NCBI GenBank assembly: GCA_914767885.1
Contig: CAJZBQ010000004.1
Span: 659,001-723,000 of the forward strand
Direction of reading: 5' to 3'
Length of the DNA stretch: 64,000 nucleotides
Source: Blepharisma stoltei
Lineage: Eukaryota; Ciliophora; Heterotrichea; Heterotrichida; Blepharismidae
Shown: one piece after another, positions 36,101 to 45,394 of the stretch
How positions within the stretch are numbered: the first letter of the stretch is position 1
Layout of the letters: every line of letters starts with the position of its first letter
Program-made: the position numbers and the translations under genes
Notes under the pieces: model-generated
What the model was told of the DNA's origin: nothing
Database searches by the model: none
Seen by the model: the letters and a program-made list of their open reading frames with translations, nothing else

Positions 36101-39100
36101 TATCATTCAATCAATAGCTGAAAAGAATAGTATTAATATCTTCATTTTTTAAATCAGAACTTCCATTTGAATTCATTGTGACATTCTCAAACCGCATATT
36201 GACAAGCTTGGTAATTTCAAACATTCCAGAACCTCCTGAAAAATTATTAATGAAGTTGACGTATGCTCAGTGGAATGTCCGATACCTTTGATATGCAGAC
36301 AATCTTTTGCCCTTAGATGTAGTTATGATAGATGTCACACCGTGAATATAAGAATCTCGAACAATGGCATTATAAATAAAAATAATAGGACCGCTTTCAA
36401 CTGCATTATTCTCAATATCTACTGACCCAAAGTATATATTTTGCAATTCAATTTGATAGCTCACTCATAGAATACCTGCTGATACTGCATAATTGTTTTT
36501 AAAGATGCTGTTCGTGATTGATATATGATTTATCAAGTAATCCTCAATTTCATTTTCTGAATTAACATCTGACTTTAATAATAAATTTGTCGGCATTGCA
36601 TATATTAGCCCATCTTTTACATAATTATATCTCTCCCTCCGTAATTTACAAAACCATTTAAAAACCTCTATTTTTTTCGGGAAATCTATTCCGTTAGATA
36701 TCAAAAAATTGTTGCAAAAAATATTTTATAAAAAACATATATTGATATATTTGTGATATTTATATAATGCAAATCTTTATTAATTTTATTCAATCTATAC
36801 AGCTTGCATTCTAAACGGAAGCTAAATTATTTATTTTTTTTAATTAAGGCAACTTAAACATAAAATATATATAAAATAAGTCAAAGCCAATGCGTGAGCG
36901 AGCAAGATTTTTAAGAGGTGAAGATTAAGTAAAGTTGCAGTTATGAATATCAATTCTTCTAAAAATTTCTAATTTTTCCCTCCGATAAGAGCAAAGCACT
37001 ATTCATAAGATATTTTGATAAATAGTAATAATTAGAAAATAAAACCTCTAGCACATTCTATTTAAATTTAAACCACCCGCATTTTAAAGTATAAAATTTA
37101 CTAACAAGTCTATATTTTTAATTTCATACTATTGAAAACTCGGATACTTTTATATATAAAAACAACAAACTCCCTTCTGAGAAAAAAAATTGTTGATCAT
37201 GAAGGGGTAAATAAATGAGTGAAGACACACTAACATTGGTTTCTGGGGCATAAACTGCGTTTTCAGTGAATTCGATATCATGCAATTCAATATTTCCAAT
37301 CTTATAAGCTAGCAAAAACCCTCTGAAAATGAGATCTTTGGAATACTCAAACCCGTTATTAAGCCTTGACACTTTGCCTCCTTCAATCACCAAATCTCCG
37401 CAATCATAATACTTGTTTCCGCAATTTCTATAAATTATAACTGATGATTCTTGGTTGGGAGCTGTTCTAATATTATCAAACGTGACATTGCTAAAAATGA
37501 GGTCTCCTCCAACATTAAAAATTAGAGAAGCCTCTGGTCAAACCTGGCTAGCTCTATCTGACTCTACTGGCTCTATCAAGCAGTAAGGCTCTACTGGCTC
37601 TATATGGCAGTCTGGCTGTCTGGCAGTTCGGCTCTACTGGCTCTACCGGCTCTACCTGGCAGTCTGTCTCTATGGCTCTACTGGCAGTCTGGCAGTCTGG
37701 AAGTCTGGGTCTGCCTGGCAGCCTGGCAGTCTGGCAGTCAGGTTCCACTAGCTCTACCGGCTCTACCTGGCAGTATGGCTCTACCTGGCAGCCTGGCAGT
37801 CTGGCAGTCCGGATCTATCTGGGCCTACTGGCTCTACCTGGCAGTCTGGCTCTATCTGGCAGTCTGGCAGTCCGGCAGTCTGGGACTACCTGGGTCTACT
37901 GGCTCTACCTGGCAGTAAGGCTCTACCAAAAATAAAATATTATTTACTACAGAATCATTTTAAATCAAAATTTTAAAGATATTTATTAGCAATAGACTGA
38001 AAACAGTGAAATCATAATTAAAATATGGCTTCTTCGTCTAGATATGGCCTCACGGCCATACATCCTCGACTCATATTTTAATTATATCTGGCAAGGTTTT
38101 TCTAGCCTTGAAAAGGACAGTAATGCTATGGTAATCAATTCTGCAGGAGGCAGAGACTAGCCCAAGTCCAACTTCGAGACTGGTTTTTACCTCGAAGGAA
38201 AGGAGGGTTCAGATTTGGAAAGAGCAACCCAGCAAGGTCTACAAGTAATACCTAGACCAATCGGGCAACTGCCTAGCGTGAAACTGAGCGTTAAGTCCCA
38301 AGATCTGGACTTCACCCTTTTGCCGACAGGCTACCAGAAATTCCATTTTTTGGGATTTCGGAATGCCAATTTCGTATTCTCTCAGCCTCAGGAGGTCGCA
38401 CAAACCCATGGACGGCAATGCTAGTTAACCAATTCTGCAGGAGGCAGAGCTAGCCCAAGTCCAACTTCGAGACTGGTTTTTACCTCGGAGGAAAGGAGGT
38501 TCAGATTTGGAAAGGGCAAGCCCAGCAAGGTTTACAGATAATTCCTAGACCAATCGGGCAACTCCTAGTGTGAAACTGGGCGTTACGCCCCAAGATCTGG
38601 ATTTAACCCTTTTGCCGACAGGCTACCAGAAATTCCATTTTTTGGGATTTCGGAATGCCAACCTCGTATTCCACAGCCTCAGGAGGCCGCACAAACCCGT
38701 AGCCTGCCCACTCAACACTGGAGCCTATTACAAGAGGCAAGGAGGAGACTGGAAGGAAGGAAGGTCGCAAAGCGGGTGAATCCCCCAAGGGATCCTTGAT
38801 GATTGCGTTAAAATTAAGGGCATGAACCCGTCTATCGAATAAGATAATAAGATTCAGTCATAAGAGTTAAAATTTTTATATTAGAATTGTTTTATGATTT
38901 ATCTATAGTTATAAAAAAAATTATAGCAGAACTGATTTTTTAATTTTAACATAATAATATTTGCAATTAGTAAAGAGTCCTAGCTGGCTGCACCTTATTT
39001 TTATCTGAGCAAATGGCCTTCCTTATTTATAAAAGATATCTAAATTATAAACATGATTGGAATTTAATGAGTAGAGCCAGTAGACCCTGGTAGAGCCAGT

Positions 39101-41336
39101 AGACCCAGGTAGAGCCAGGCTGCCAGACTGCCAAACTGCCAGGTAGAGCCAGACTGCCATATAGATCCAGTAGAGCCAGTAGAGCCGGTAGAGCCAGACT
39201 GCCATATAGACTCAGGTAGAGCCAGTAGAGCCGGTAGAGTAGACTGCCATATAGACCCAGGTAGAGCCAGTAGTGCCATACTGCCAGACTTCCAGTAGAC
39301 CCAGTAGACCCTGGTAGAGCCGATAGCCGGACTGCCAGACTGCCGGTAGAGCCTTACTGCCAGATAGAGCCATAGAGCCTGATAGAGCCAGCCAGGTTTG
39401 ACCAAGCCTCTTCCAGCCTTCAATTGATAAATGCTACATTTTCTAAAAACAGCTGTGTCCCAGGAAGAATTTCAAATAAATTTCAGCTATGGAAATCGCT
39501 GCAGTAGGTTGAATTTGTGAAATCTGAGATTGGGCTATTTCGATCGTCTTTATAAGTTCCGTCGTACTGCAAGGTTACAGTTGGACAATAAGAGCATGCA
39601 TTATCTAAGCAGCCATTGTTTCCATGAACCCATTCATTCCCATCAAAGATTACATTGCTTATGTCAAGATAATTAGTATTATTCATAGCTATCGTAAGAA
39701 TCGATCAATCAATTTTTGGCTTGAGATATACATAATCATCGTTAAGAGTTGTAATTGTTAGTATTTCTCGTTGAAGCTGAGAGTTAAACGGCTTTGTTGG
39801 ATCTTCTGTTGTGACATAAATAGGATAGCTCTGATTGAGTTGAGTGAGATAATGGACTCCATCATTTAAAAGATATACAATTGAATCCTTGGTGTTTATT
39901 GTTGCTAAAGCAAGCGCTAAAGATTGGAAGGGAGACTCATAAGTCCCAAGACCTCCGATTGGATCATCAGTCTGTATCGAAGTCACATAATACTCAGCAG
40001 GAGAGCCCATATTTGATTTATCTTCAGCAGGTATGCACATATCAAGCTCATCAAAAAGATTAAGAGAAGTAAATCCAGAAGGGCAGCTCTCTAAACAGTA
40101 ACCAAAAAACTGATGAGTTTTTGAATAGTCACACTGAAAGCACCCTCCAGGATCCTTATTATAACATTTCAAACAATTGGAGTCAGAACACTGATAGCTT
40201 CGTTCTGGGTCACAATTTATTCACGAATAAGCACAGTATTCATTATCACATTCAGCCATGCAAGCAGAAGAGTCCAGCAGACTGGTCGTATTGCACTTTG
40301 TTTTTTCCTTACAATGATTTAAGCTTGGAACAGTTTTTAAGTCATTATTAATTAAGCGCAAATGCGCATATAGCAGTATCTCTTCTTTATTAGTGCATCT
40401 CTTTGATGGATCGGAGCTGCATTGGTCATATGAGCATTCAGGCACCATGCAACCCTCAGAACATTTGCCTCATTCTGTATGATAGCAGGTCTCTGCGCAT
40501 TGGCAGTCCTTCACATCTCAGCTGCAGGCCTTATTATAGCATTCTTGATTGCAAATTCCATTTCCAATCATATTTTTATAGCACAGACTTGCGCAGTACC
40601 CACAAAGCATATTGTCAAACAGGCATGCAGAGTTATTGCATAAAGAATCGCACACAGTATTTTTTAATAAATCTTCTGTACAACCTGGAGAACAGTCGCA
40701 ATCAGTGCCATCTCAATTGCAATTTTGGTTATGGCACTCTGACTGGCAGATTCCGTCTTCAATCATTCATAAAAAGCAACCATCGGAGCAATCAGAAGTA
40801 GAACAGTCTCCGAAATCATAATTGCAGCTTGCTGTCCTGCATGCAGGATCACACTTATTATTTCCGAGCATATCTGAGGAGCACCCAGTGTTGCACTCTT
40901 TGCAAATCCCAGCTCCATAGTAACAAGTTGAATTATTACATTCTTTATAGCAGTGACTTCCCAGCATATAATCATAGCCTAAATTATAATTACATCCTTG
41001 TGCGCAGTATCCACAATCCCCTAAATCAAATCCACATTCTAAATTATTACATTCAGAATTGCATACAGAATTGCCCAAGAGTTCTTCAGGGCATCCACGA
41101 CTGTAAATGCAATTTTCATAGCAATCAGAATTTTTAAATGAGAGAGGTGAAGAATAGGGAGTCGAAGAATCTAAATTGCAATAAGGTGCCATGCATTCTA
41201 AGTCGCAAGATCCATCTCCTCTCTGAATTAAAATTACCCAATTAGAAGGGCATCAATTCTCGTTGCACGATAAACTATAAATTGATAATCCTAAGATGAT
41301 CTTCAGTGAAAATATTAAAATCATTTCTTCTCGCAT
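30153..41336 (-). CDS. Giant surface protein: Notch (LNR) repeats, parallel beta-helix repeats and C-terminal multi-TM module
   Basis: ATG at 41336 (signal peptide MILIFSLKIILGLSIYS), stop TAA at 30153-30155. Removing six inserts (1876, 584, 663, 104, 230 and 365 bp) leaves 7362 nt, 2453 residues, with no in-frame TAA or TAG. Residues about 30-430 are Cys-rich with Lin12/Notch-type repeats (spacing CNSECNNLECGFDLGDC). Residues about 460-1800 hold a beta-helix-like series of short units of the form N-x-F-x-x-N-x-A-x-x-G-G-A-I. Residues about 1850-1980 are Cys-rich (CDTGYEGNMCQGCSEGY), followed by about eight TM segments and a 100-residue polar tail. This is a family expanded in ciliates, presumably an adhesive or receptor-like surface protein; role inferred. 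Its membrane part shares marks (CW..RH, SKPYN) with the receptor array at 1-18.7 kb. Confidence 0.9.
31526..31890. mobile_element. IES in the giant gene, G+C-richer body (365 bp)
   Basis: Plus-strand junctions TCCTA|TAACTCAAC and ATCCTCTTA|TGGTCAGC. Excision joins VKTIMLTI to GMFILMVIVAG, completing the first TM segment. The body (31570-31880) is much richer in G+C than its flanks, with runs such as GCCCGAGGCGACACC and CATCGGCACCATCGG. No end repeats of the MITE family. Confidence 0.85.
32632..32861. mobile_element. Degenerate MITE-type IES in the giant gene (230 bp)
   Basis: Junctions ATCACTTA|CTCCTATTT and AAAAGGGAGCTA|AGACTC. Excision gives SNRVLSDIVLKDV. The core (TGCTAGATTTTA, TATATATCAAAAATATTT, AAAAATAGGGATTTT) identifies it as a worn CTCCCC-family copy. 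Confidence 0.88.
33445..33548. mobile_element. Short IES of the CCAATTTAAA-end family in the giant gene (about 104 bp)
   Basis: Ends CTCCCTATTTAAATTGG and CCAATTTAAAGGGAGGGAG in inverted orientation. The 3-bp flanks differ (TAA on the left, TGA on the right of the plus strand). Either flank keeps the frame and gives ADKMH(L or S)VYLKN. Same end family as the IES in poly(A) polymerase. Confidence 0.82.
34025..34687. mobile_element. 663-bp insert in the giant gene flanked by a 17-bp direct repeat
   Basis: GATTGATGAATCCAGCA occurs at 34008-34024 and 34671-34687. Removal of one copy plus the insert joins VALLDSSI to SIGFSAFSRN in frame. The insert opens with an inverted pair TAATTAAAATATG...CATATTTTAATTA (34025-34096), then a G+C-richer body with TTTTCGGCCAAATG-type repeats. 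A 17-bp duplication suggests target-primed (retroposon-like) insertion. No protein is encoded. Confidence 0.85.
36630..37213 (+). mobile_element. Enlarged, degenerate MITE-type IES in the giant gene (584 bp)
   Basis: Left end TATA|TCTCTCCCTCCG followed by family sequence (ACAAAACCATTTAAAAACC); right end carries the worn hairpin CTTCTGAGAAAA...TTGTTGATCATGAAGGGG. Excision gives SSLIYNYVKDGLIYAMP. It is about 230 bp longer than the usual copy, so it probably contains a second insertion. Confidence 0.8.
37536..37925 (+). repeat. Left tandem-repeat arm of the foldback element
   Basis: Short units built from GGCTCTAC, CTGGCAGTCT and TCTACTGGCTCTACC. Long open frames arise here in several frames only because of the repeat (Leu/Ala/Val/Trp/Gly/Ser-rich); they are not genes. 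Confidence 0.9.
38015..38086. repeat. Inverted-repeat head TAATTAAAATATG...CATATTTTAATTA
   Basis: A hairpin-forming block almost identical in its arms and in the first loop bases (GGC(T/G)TC) to the one that opens the insert at 34025. It suggests that a second element of the same kind is nested in the foldback element. Confidence 0.75.
38115..38705. repeat. Two direct copies of a G+C-rich unit of about 296 bp
   Basis: Copy 1 runs 38115-38410, copy 2 38411 to about 38705. Both start GGAC(A/G)G(T/C)AATGCTA, continue CAATTCTGCAGGAGGCAG and end CGCACAAACCC. They differ at scattered positions, so each is old. The open frame in each copy encodes nothing I recognise. Confidence 0.85.
39064..39403 (-). 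repeat. Right tandem-repeat arm of the foldback element
   Basis: Units of TAGAGCCAGTAGACCC, TAGAGCCAGACTGCCA and similar, the reverse complement of the left arm units. Confidence 0.9.
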
Positions 41337-41997
41337 TATTAATAATTCAACTATCATGCATTTTAATATGACAAAGATAAATATATTTTTTTACTCCCCC
41401 CTCCGTGAGTAAACAAAACCTTTAGAAAAAATCCTATTTTTTGCCCAAAAACCCACCATCCGTGAACAATAATTTTTTATGAAAAAAAATATTGATATAT
41501 AAGTGAAAATAAGTATAATGAAATCTATAGCTAATTCTGCTTAATTTTAAACAAATTGCTTTTAAAACATAAATTTACAAATTAAATTGTGAATTAGGAT
41601 TTTTTAAATTTCCAAAAAAATATTTTCTATAAAATTTATATACAAAAAAAATAACCCTCTTTTTGAGTGAACAAAATTTTTTTGTTTGCTCACGGAGGGG
41701 GGAGTTAAGAATTTTAATTTTTAAATAAAGGCTTCTTATATCATAAGAAGAAAAGTATAATGAGCTGGCTTTAATGTGAAATCATCCTGCATATCAAGCT
41801 TTTCAAAAAGCATATTGATTACATACAAAAAAACTGGCATGTGCAAAAGGACAAAAAATTTTAAATGCTTAATATCTAATTAATTCCTTATGCTTAAAAT
41901 ACGATTAATAGATATTATTATGATTGCATGCAATTTTATTTTTTCAACTATTCTAGTTTAATATTAAATAATAAATGCTGTTATATATATTTACAAT
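41337..41997. other. Intergenic region between the giant gene and the histidine kinase
   Basis: Contains the promoter of the giant gene, one MITE copy (41394-41707) and about 290 bp of AT-rich DNA with no other feature. Confidence 0.6.
41394..41707 (+). mobile_element. MITE-type IES upstream of the giant gene (314 bp)
   Basis: TTA on both sides, ends CTCCCCCCTCCGTGAG and GGGGGGAG. The left end has the sub-terminal repeat (ACCCACCATCCGTGAACAAT), the right end the hairpin (GAGTGAACAAAA...TTTGCTCAC). It lies about 60 bp before the start codon, so it may displace promoter elements in the germline. Confidence 0.88.
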
Positions 41998-44762
41998 TTA
42001 TAATAGCAAATAACGGGATATTTTACTGAAGAGCTGCTTAGGATTGCAGGGCTTGGGTATGCATTCTTTCATTCCAGCATCCAAACATGCCTTTACATCT
42101 TGCCCAGAGGTAAAAGCAGTATATCCTATTATTGTCGGTAAATTCTCAATATTCCCCTGAGAATGCAACTCCTAAATTATAGTGGCTGCCTCTCAGCCGT
42201 TGAGATCAGGCATACTTCCATCCATAATCACCAATTTATATGACCTTTTTCAACTATCCATCATCTTCACAAATTCGACAGCCTGACTTCCAGTGCACGC
42301 TTCATGGTACGATATATTGTTGCTGGAAAGAAGTGATCCAAGTGCAATCCGGTTAAATTCATTGTCATCAACAATTAATACATTAGGATAGCTTTGGCTG
42401 ATGACTGAACTGAAATCTTTGATTTTGATGGGAAAAGAATCCTCATCAGTATCCTCGTCAATACTTTCACTGTAAGCATCTTCATTCCAAGTAGTTTCTT
42501 CACTCCCCCTAGCCTTGATCGAACGACTCGCCATTGTTCGATCAAGGATGGGGGTTTAAAAAAAAATTTTTATATATAAAATAAAAAAATATATATATAT
42601 ATTTTTTTTTATTTACTTTTAAATAAGAGGGTTAAGAGTATTTAATAATTATTTTTACAGCAAAAAATTGAATTATTTTCATAAAAATACCAATTTTTAA
42701 TATTTTGATTTTTTGGTTACCCCTTTAAACTGTATAAATTTTAATTTGTTCCTTATTAAATTAATTTTTTTTTTTAATTTTAAAGAATGTCTATTTTAAT
42801 AGATTATTGAGTTTTTAAGCCTAGGTTTATGACTAAATCACTTCAGATGGTTGATTACAAAGCTTTCTATCGTCTCAAAGTCTCTGAAAGCAACTTCATT
42901 ATGTACATCTTCCCAAGCTTTTGATAAATAATATATTTTATATATATACAAATTTGGATGATATGAAAATCGTTCGATCAAGGATGGGGGTTAATTTCCC
43001 CAATTTTTAGGAATTTTTACAGTCAATCGTTCGATCAAGGATGGGGGGAGTCAGAGATATCAATTGTGAAACTAAATGTTGACCCCTGCTTGTGCCTTGA
43101 TTCAACTTCAATGCACTTTGATCCCAATTCTTTAGCAATAATGTTAGATATAAATAGCCCAAGTCCGCAGCCAGTGGGATTTAAGCTCTTATTATGGGTG
43201 CTAAATTCCCTAAACAAATCTTTTAATTTATTTTCCTTCATTCCAACCCCAGTATCTCGAACAATTACTTTCATTTTCTCATTAGCACACCCGACACAAG
43301 CGACCTCGATATGGCCTGATATCGTAAACTTTAGTGCATTACTCAGCAAATTTAGAAGAATTTGATTAAATCTCAGTGCATCAGTGCAAATATAAGCTGG
43401 TAACTGAGGATCTATTCTTACAAATAGCTGTAGAGACTTTTTTTCTAGCTGAAGTTTGATTAATTGCGTTGCACTATTAATTGCATCATATAGTAAAATT
43501 GTTGACTTTTGAATAGAAAACACTCCTGCTAGAATTTTAGAATAGTCAAGCAAGTCATTGATGAGATTCAAAAGAAGTTCAGAAGAAACCATAGCAATGC
43601 TTAGTTTTTCGCTCCATTCTTTATTTTTTTTGATCTCAGGCTCTTCTTTTAAGCTCTCAACCAAAGTTGCTATCGCGTTTACAGGAGTTCTTAGTTCATG
43701 AGAAACAGATCTCAAAATTATAGTCTTCAAATTGTTGTCTGATACTGACTTTTCCAGTTGAATTATATTGTTGACGTTTCTTAAAGTCAATAAAATTGCC
43801 TCATCATCATTCCATAGCACTTTTTGACATTTTCATTCTAAATAATTTTTATTCACTTCGCATATACCAAGAAGATTCTCTTCATTTATTTGCAAACTCT
43901 TAACTGAATTTATATCATCAATTAGTTTGTTCGAGAGAGATAAATTTGAATATTTCTTTCCTTCGCAATAATTAATTGATGATATAACATTCATCAAATT
44001 ATTTAAGTCGCAGTTTAGCAACTTAACTATATTTTCATTGGAAAACAAAATTTCTTTGTTTTGGGAAATTATCAAGATCCCATCAGGAAATAATTTGAAA
44101 ATCAGCTCAATCCTTTTTTCAGCATTTTCAATATTCTTTCGTGATAAAAATTTCTCATAGGAGTTTTCTTTCATGTTCCGCCACCATAATTCACATAGAA
44201 GAAAAATTAAAAAGAAAGTCATTTGTGGGAGGAAAGAATGGAATAAGAACTCTGTGTCTTCCATAAGATCAATGAAATTAAACATGATCAAGTTTTTGAG
44301 CAAGATTAAATTTCGAACCCAAAAGCGCTTGATAAATGGCCATTCATATAAATTTATTGAGGCAAAAGAAAGGGTGGCGAGGAGAGTTCGCATTTGCTGG
44401 ACTTCTTTAGTTCACATTGAGAATCATAAAAACCCATTGAGTTCTGAAATAATTATTGCAGCAGCGGATTTTATATTCATGCTTCTGTTCTCCATAAGCC
44501 AAATAAAAAAACTTTGTAAAACCGAAAACAAGTTATAAGGGGCGAATTTGATCAGGATTTCATAATCCTTGATAAAAAAAACATTCAAAAGGAATAGTAG
44601 CACAATCACTTTTGTTATAATAAAATTAAACTTCTTAAGTATTTGGTATTTTTCATTGACTTCTTCTTCCCACCAGAGATTTTTTAGGTCTACCATATTT
44701 TGCAAGCGTCTAATTGCTTTATTAAATAGGCTATTGCTAATTAGATTCGAGATTAATTTCAT
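41998..44762 (-). CDS. Hybrid histidine kinase with receiver domain (one in-frame TAG)
   Basis: Taken from the first in-frame ATG (44762); the open frame continues further upstream without ATG, so the true start may lie beyond a small intron. Removing the IES at 42503-43053 gives 2214 nt, 737 residues. Several TM segments occupy about residues 1-170. The H-box is near residue 355 (SVSHELRTPVNAIA), the N-box near 472 (NQILLNLLSNALKF), and the ATP lid follows (RDTGVGM, GCGLGLFI). The C-terminal receiver has VLIVDDNEFN, the phospho-acceptor Asp in VIMDGSMP and Lys in PKPC. A TAG at plus-strand 42172-42174 interrupts the receiver after GWEAATII, although the frame then continues to a proper end. 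The gene may be recently damaged or the stop read through. It should sense an unknown signal and phosphorylate its own receiver. Confidence 0.85.
42503..43053. mobile_element. IES in the histidine kinase gene, GATCAAGG-end family (551 bp)
   Basis: Ends CTCCCCCTAGCCTTGATCG and TCGATCAAGGATGGGGGGAG (plus strand), with a third internal copy of the end repeat at 42970-42985 and an inner one at 42535-42553. Flanked by TCA on both sides rather than TA. Excision joins SFTIDIS to DEETTWNED, in the linker between kinase and receiver. Confidence 0.88.
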
Positions 44763-45394
44763 ATTTCGAAAATTAAAATCTGACACATCTATAATGCATG
44801 ATAAAATTATTTCCTTAATTTTCAAAATATCGAAAGCACCAAAATTTATAAAAATATAAATTTACTAAAAAAGAAAATAATACCAAAATAAAACCATTTG
44901 CTTTGCCTTCCTATACTTTATAATTTTTTAAAAAATTATCTATTGTATTTTGCAGAGGCAATTCATAATAAAGTCCCTGCATTTGAACATGAAAATCAGA
45001 TATAGCGCTTTCCCGAGGATGGCGCGGAATGGCGCCATCCTCGGGAAAGTCAACTAAGCATCCACACGGGAACTGGGAGTTCCACGTGTGGATGCCATTT
45101 TTGACATGTGGGATCCAAACTTCCACATGTCAAAATGGCATCCACACGTGGAACTCCCAGTTCCCATGTGGATGCCTTCCTGGCTTTCCCGAGGATGGCG
45201 CCATTCCGCGCCATCCTCGGGAAAGCGCTATATTTATAATGGGTCTGCTTTGATTTAAGTTATTTAAAGGTGTTTATTATAAGATAAAAAAAATAAAAAT
45301 CAAGTAAGTATACTTTCAACATCATTATTATTTTCTTAGCAAATGCTTGGAGAGTGGAAGAAAGGAATCATATATTCTTAAATTAGTTCTAATA
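44763..45394. other. Intergenic region holding a compound palindrome
   Basis: Lies between two genes on the minus strand. It contains the presumed 5' end of the histidine kinase and the palindromic insert at 45001-45232; the remainder is AT-rich. Confidence 0.5.
45001..45232. mobile_element. Compound palindromic insert (232 bp), TATA-bounded
   Basis: Outer arms TATAGCGCTTTCCCGAGGA and complement. Each outer arm itself contains a hairpin (CCGAGGATGGCGC...GGCGCCATCCTCGG); the inner arms GCATCCACAC(G)..GGAACTGGGAGTTCCAC pair with each other across a centre of about 60 bp (GACATGTGG...CCACATGTC). Much richer in G+C than its flanks. It looks like a palindromic IES in noncoding DNA. Confidence 0.85.

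Larger units (their letters stand above)
37536..39403. mobile_element. Foldback-type element (1868 bp) in the giant gene, 8-bp target duplication
   Basis: AAGCCTCT flanks the element at 37528-37535 and 39404-39411. The outer ends are exact inverted repeats (GGTCAAACCTGGCT / AGCCAGGTTTGACC). Each arm (37536-37925 and 39064-39403) is a degenerate tandem array of CTGGCTCTACTGGCAGT-like units, inverted with respect to each other, the layout of foldback elements. Removing 1876 bp (element plus one duplication) joins NWRLEEA to SLIFNVGGD in frame; 1876 is not a multiple of three, so excision is needed. The centre holds a separate G+C-rich tandem repeat. No transposase frame seen. Confidence 0.9.

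Noticed and set aside
37124-37213. Continuation of the giant-gene frame (LPLHDQQFFFSEGSLLF) as protein
   Set aside because: This stretch is the worn MITE hairpin end; the frame is open there by chance and excision at 37213 gives a proper join.
37554-37935. Long overlapping open frames rich in Leu-Ala-Val-Trp-Gln-Ser-Gly
   Set aside because: They arise because the foldback arm repeat lacks stops in several frames on both strands; no start context, no family, and the element lies inside another gene.
38215-38779. Two similar 69-residue frames (with ...LLPTGYQKFHFLGFRNAN)
   Set aside because: They are the two copies of the 296-bp DNA repeat. Similarity follows from the repeat and no domain is recognisable, so they are not annotated as genes.
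37536-39403. CRISPR-like array of short repeats
   Set aside because: Units are contiguous and degenerate without regular unique spacers, and the two arrays are inverted arms of one element in a eukaryotic exon.
44911-45253. Frames across the compound palindrome (VWIPHVKNGIHTWNSQFPCGC on both strands)
   Set aside because: The same peptide appears on both strands because the DNA is palindromic; not a gene.
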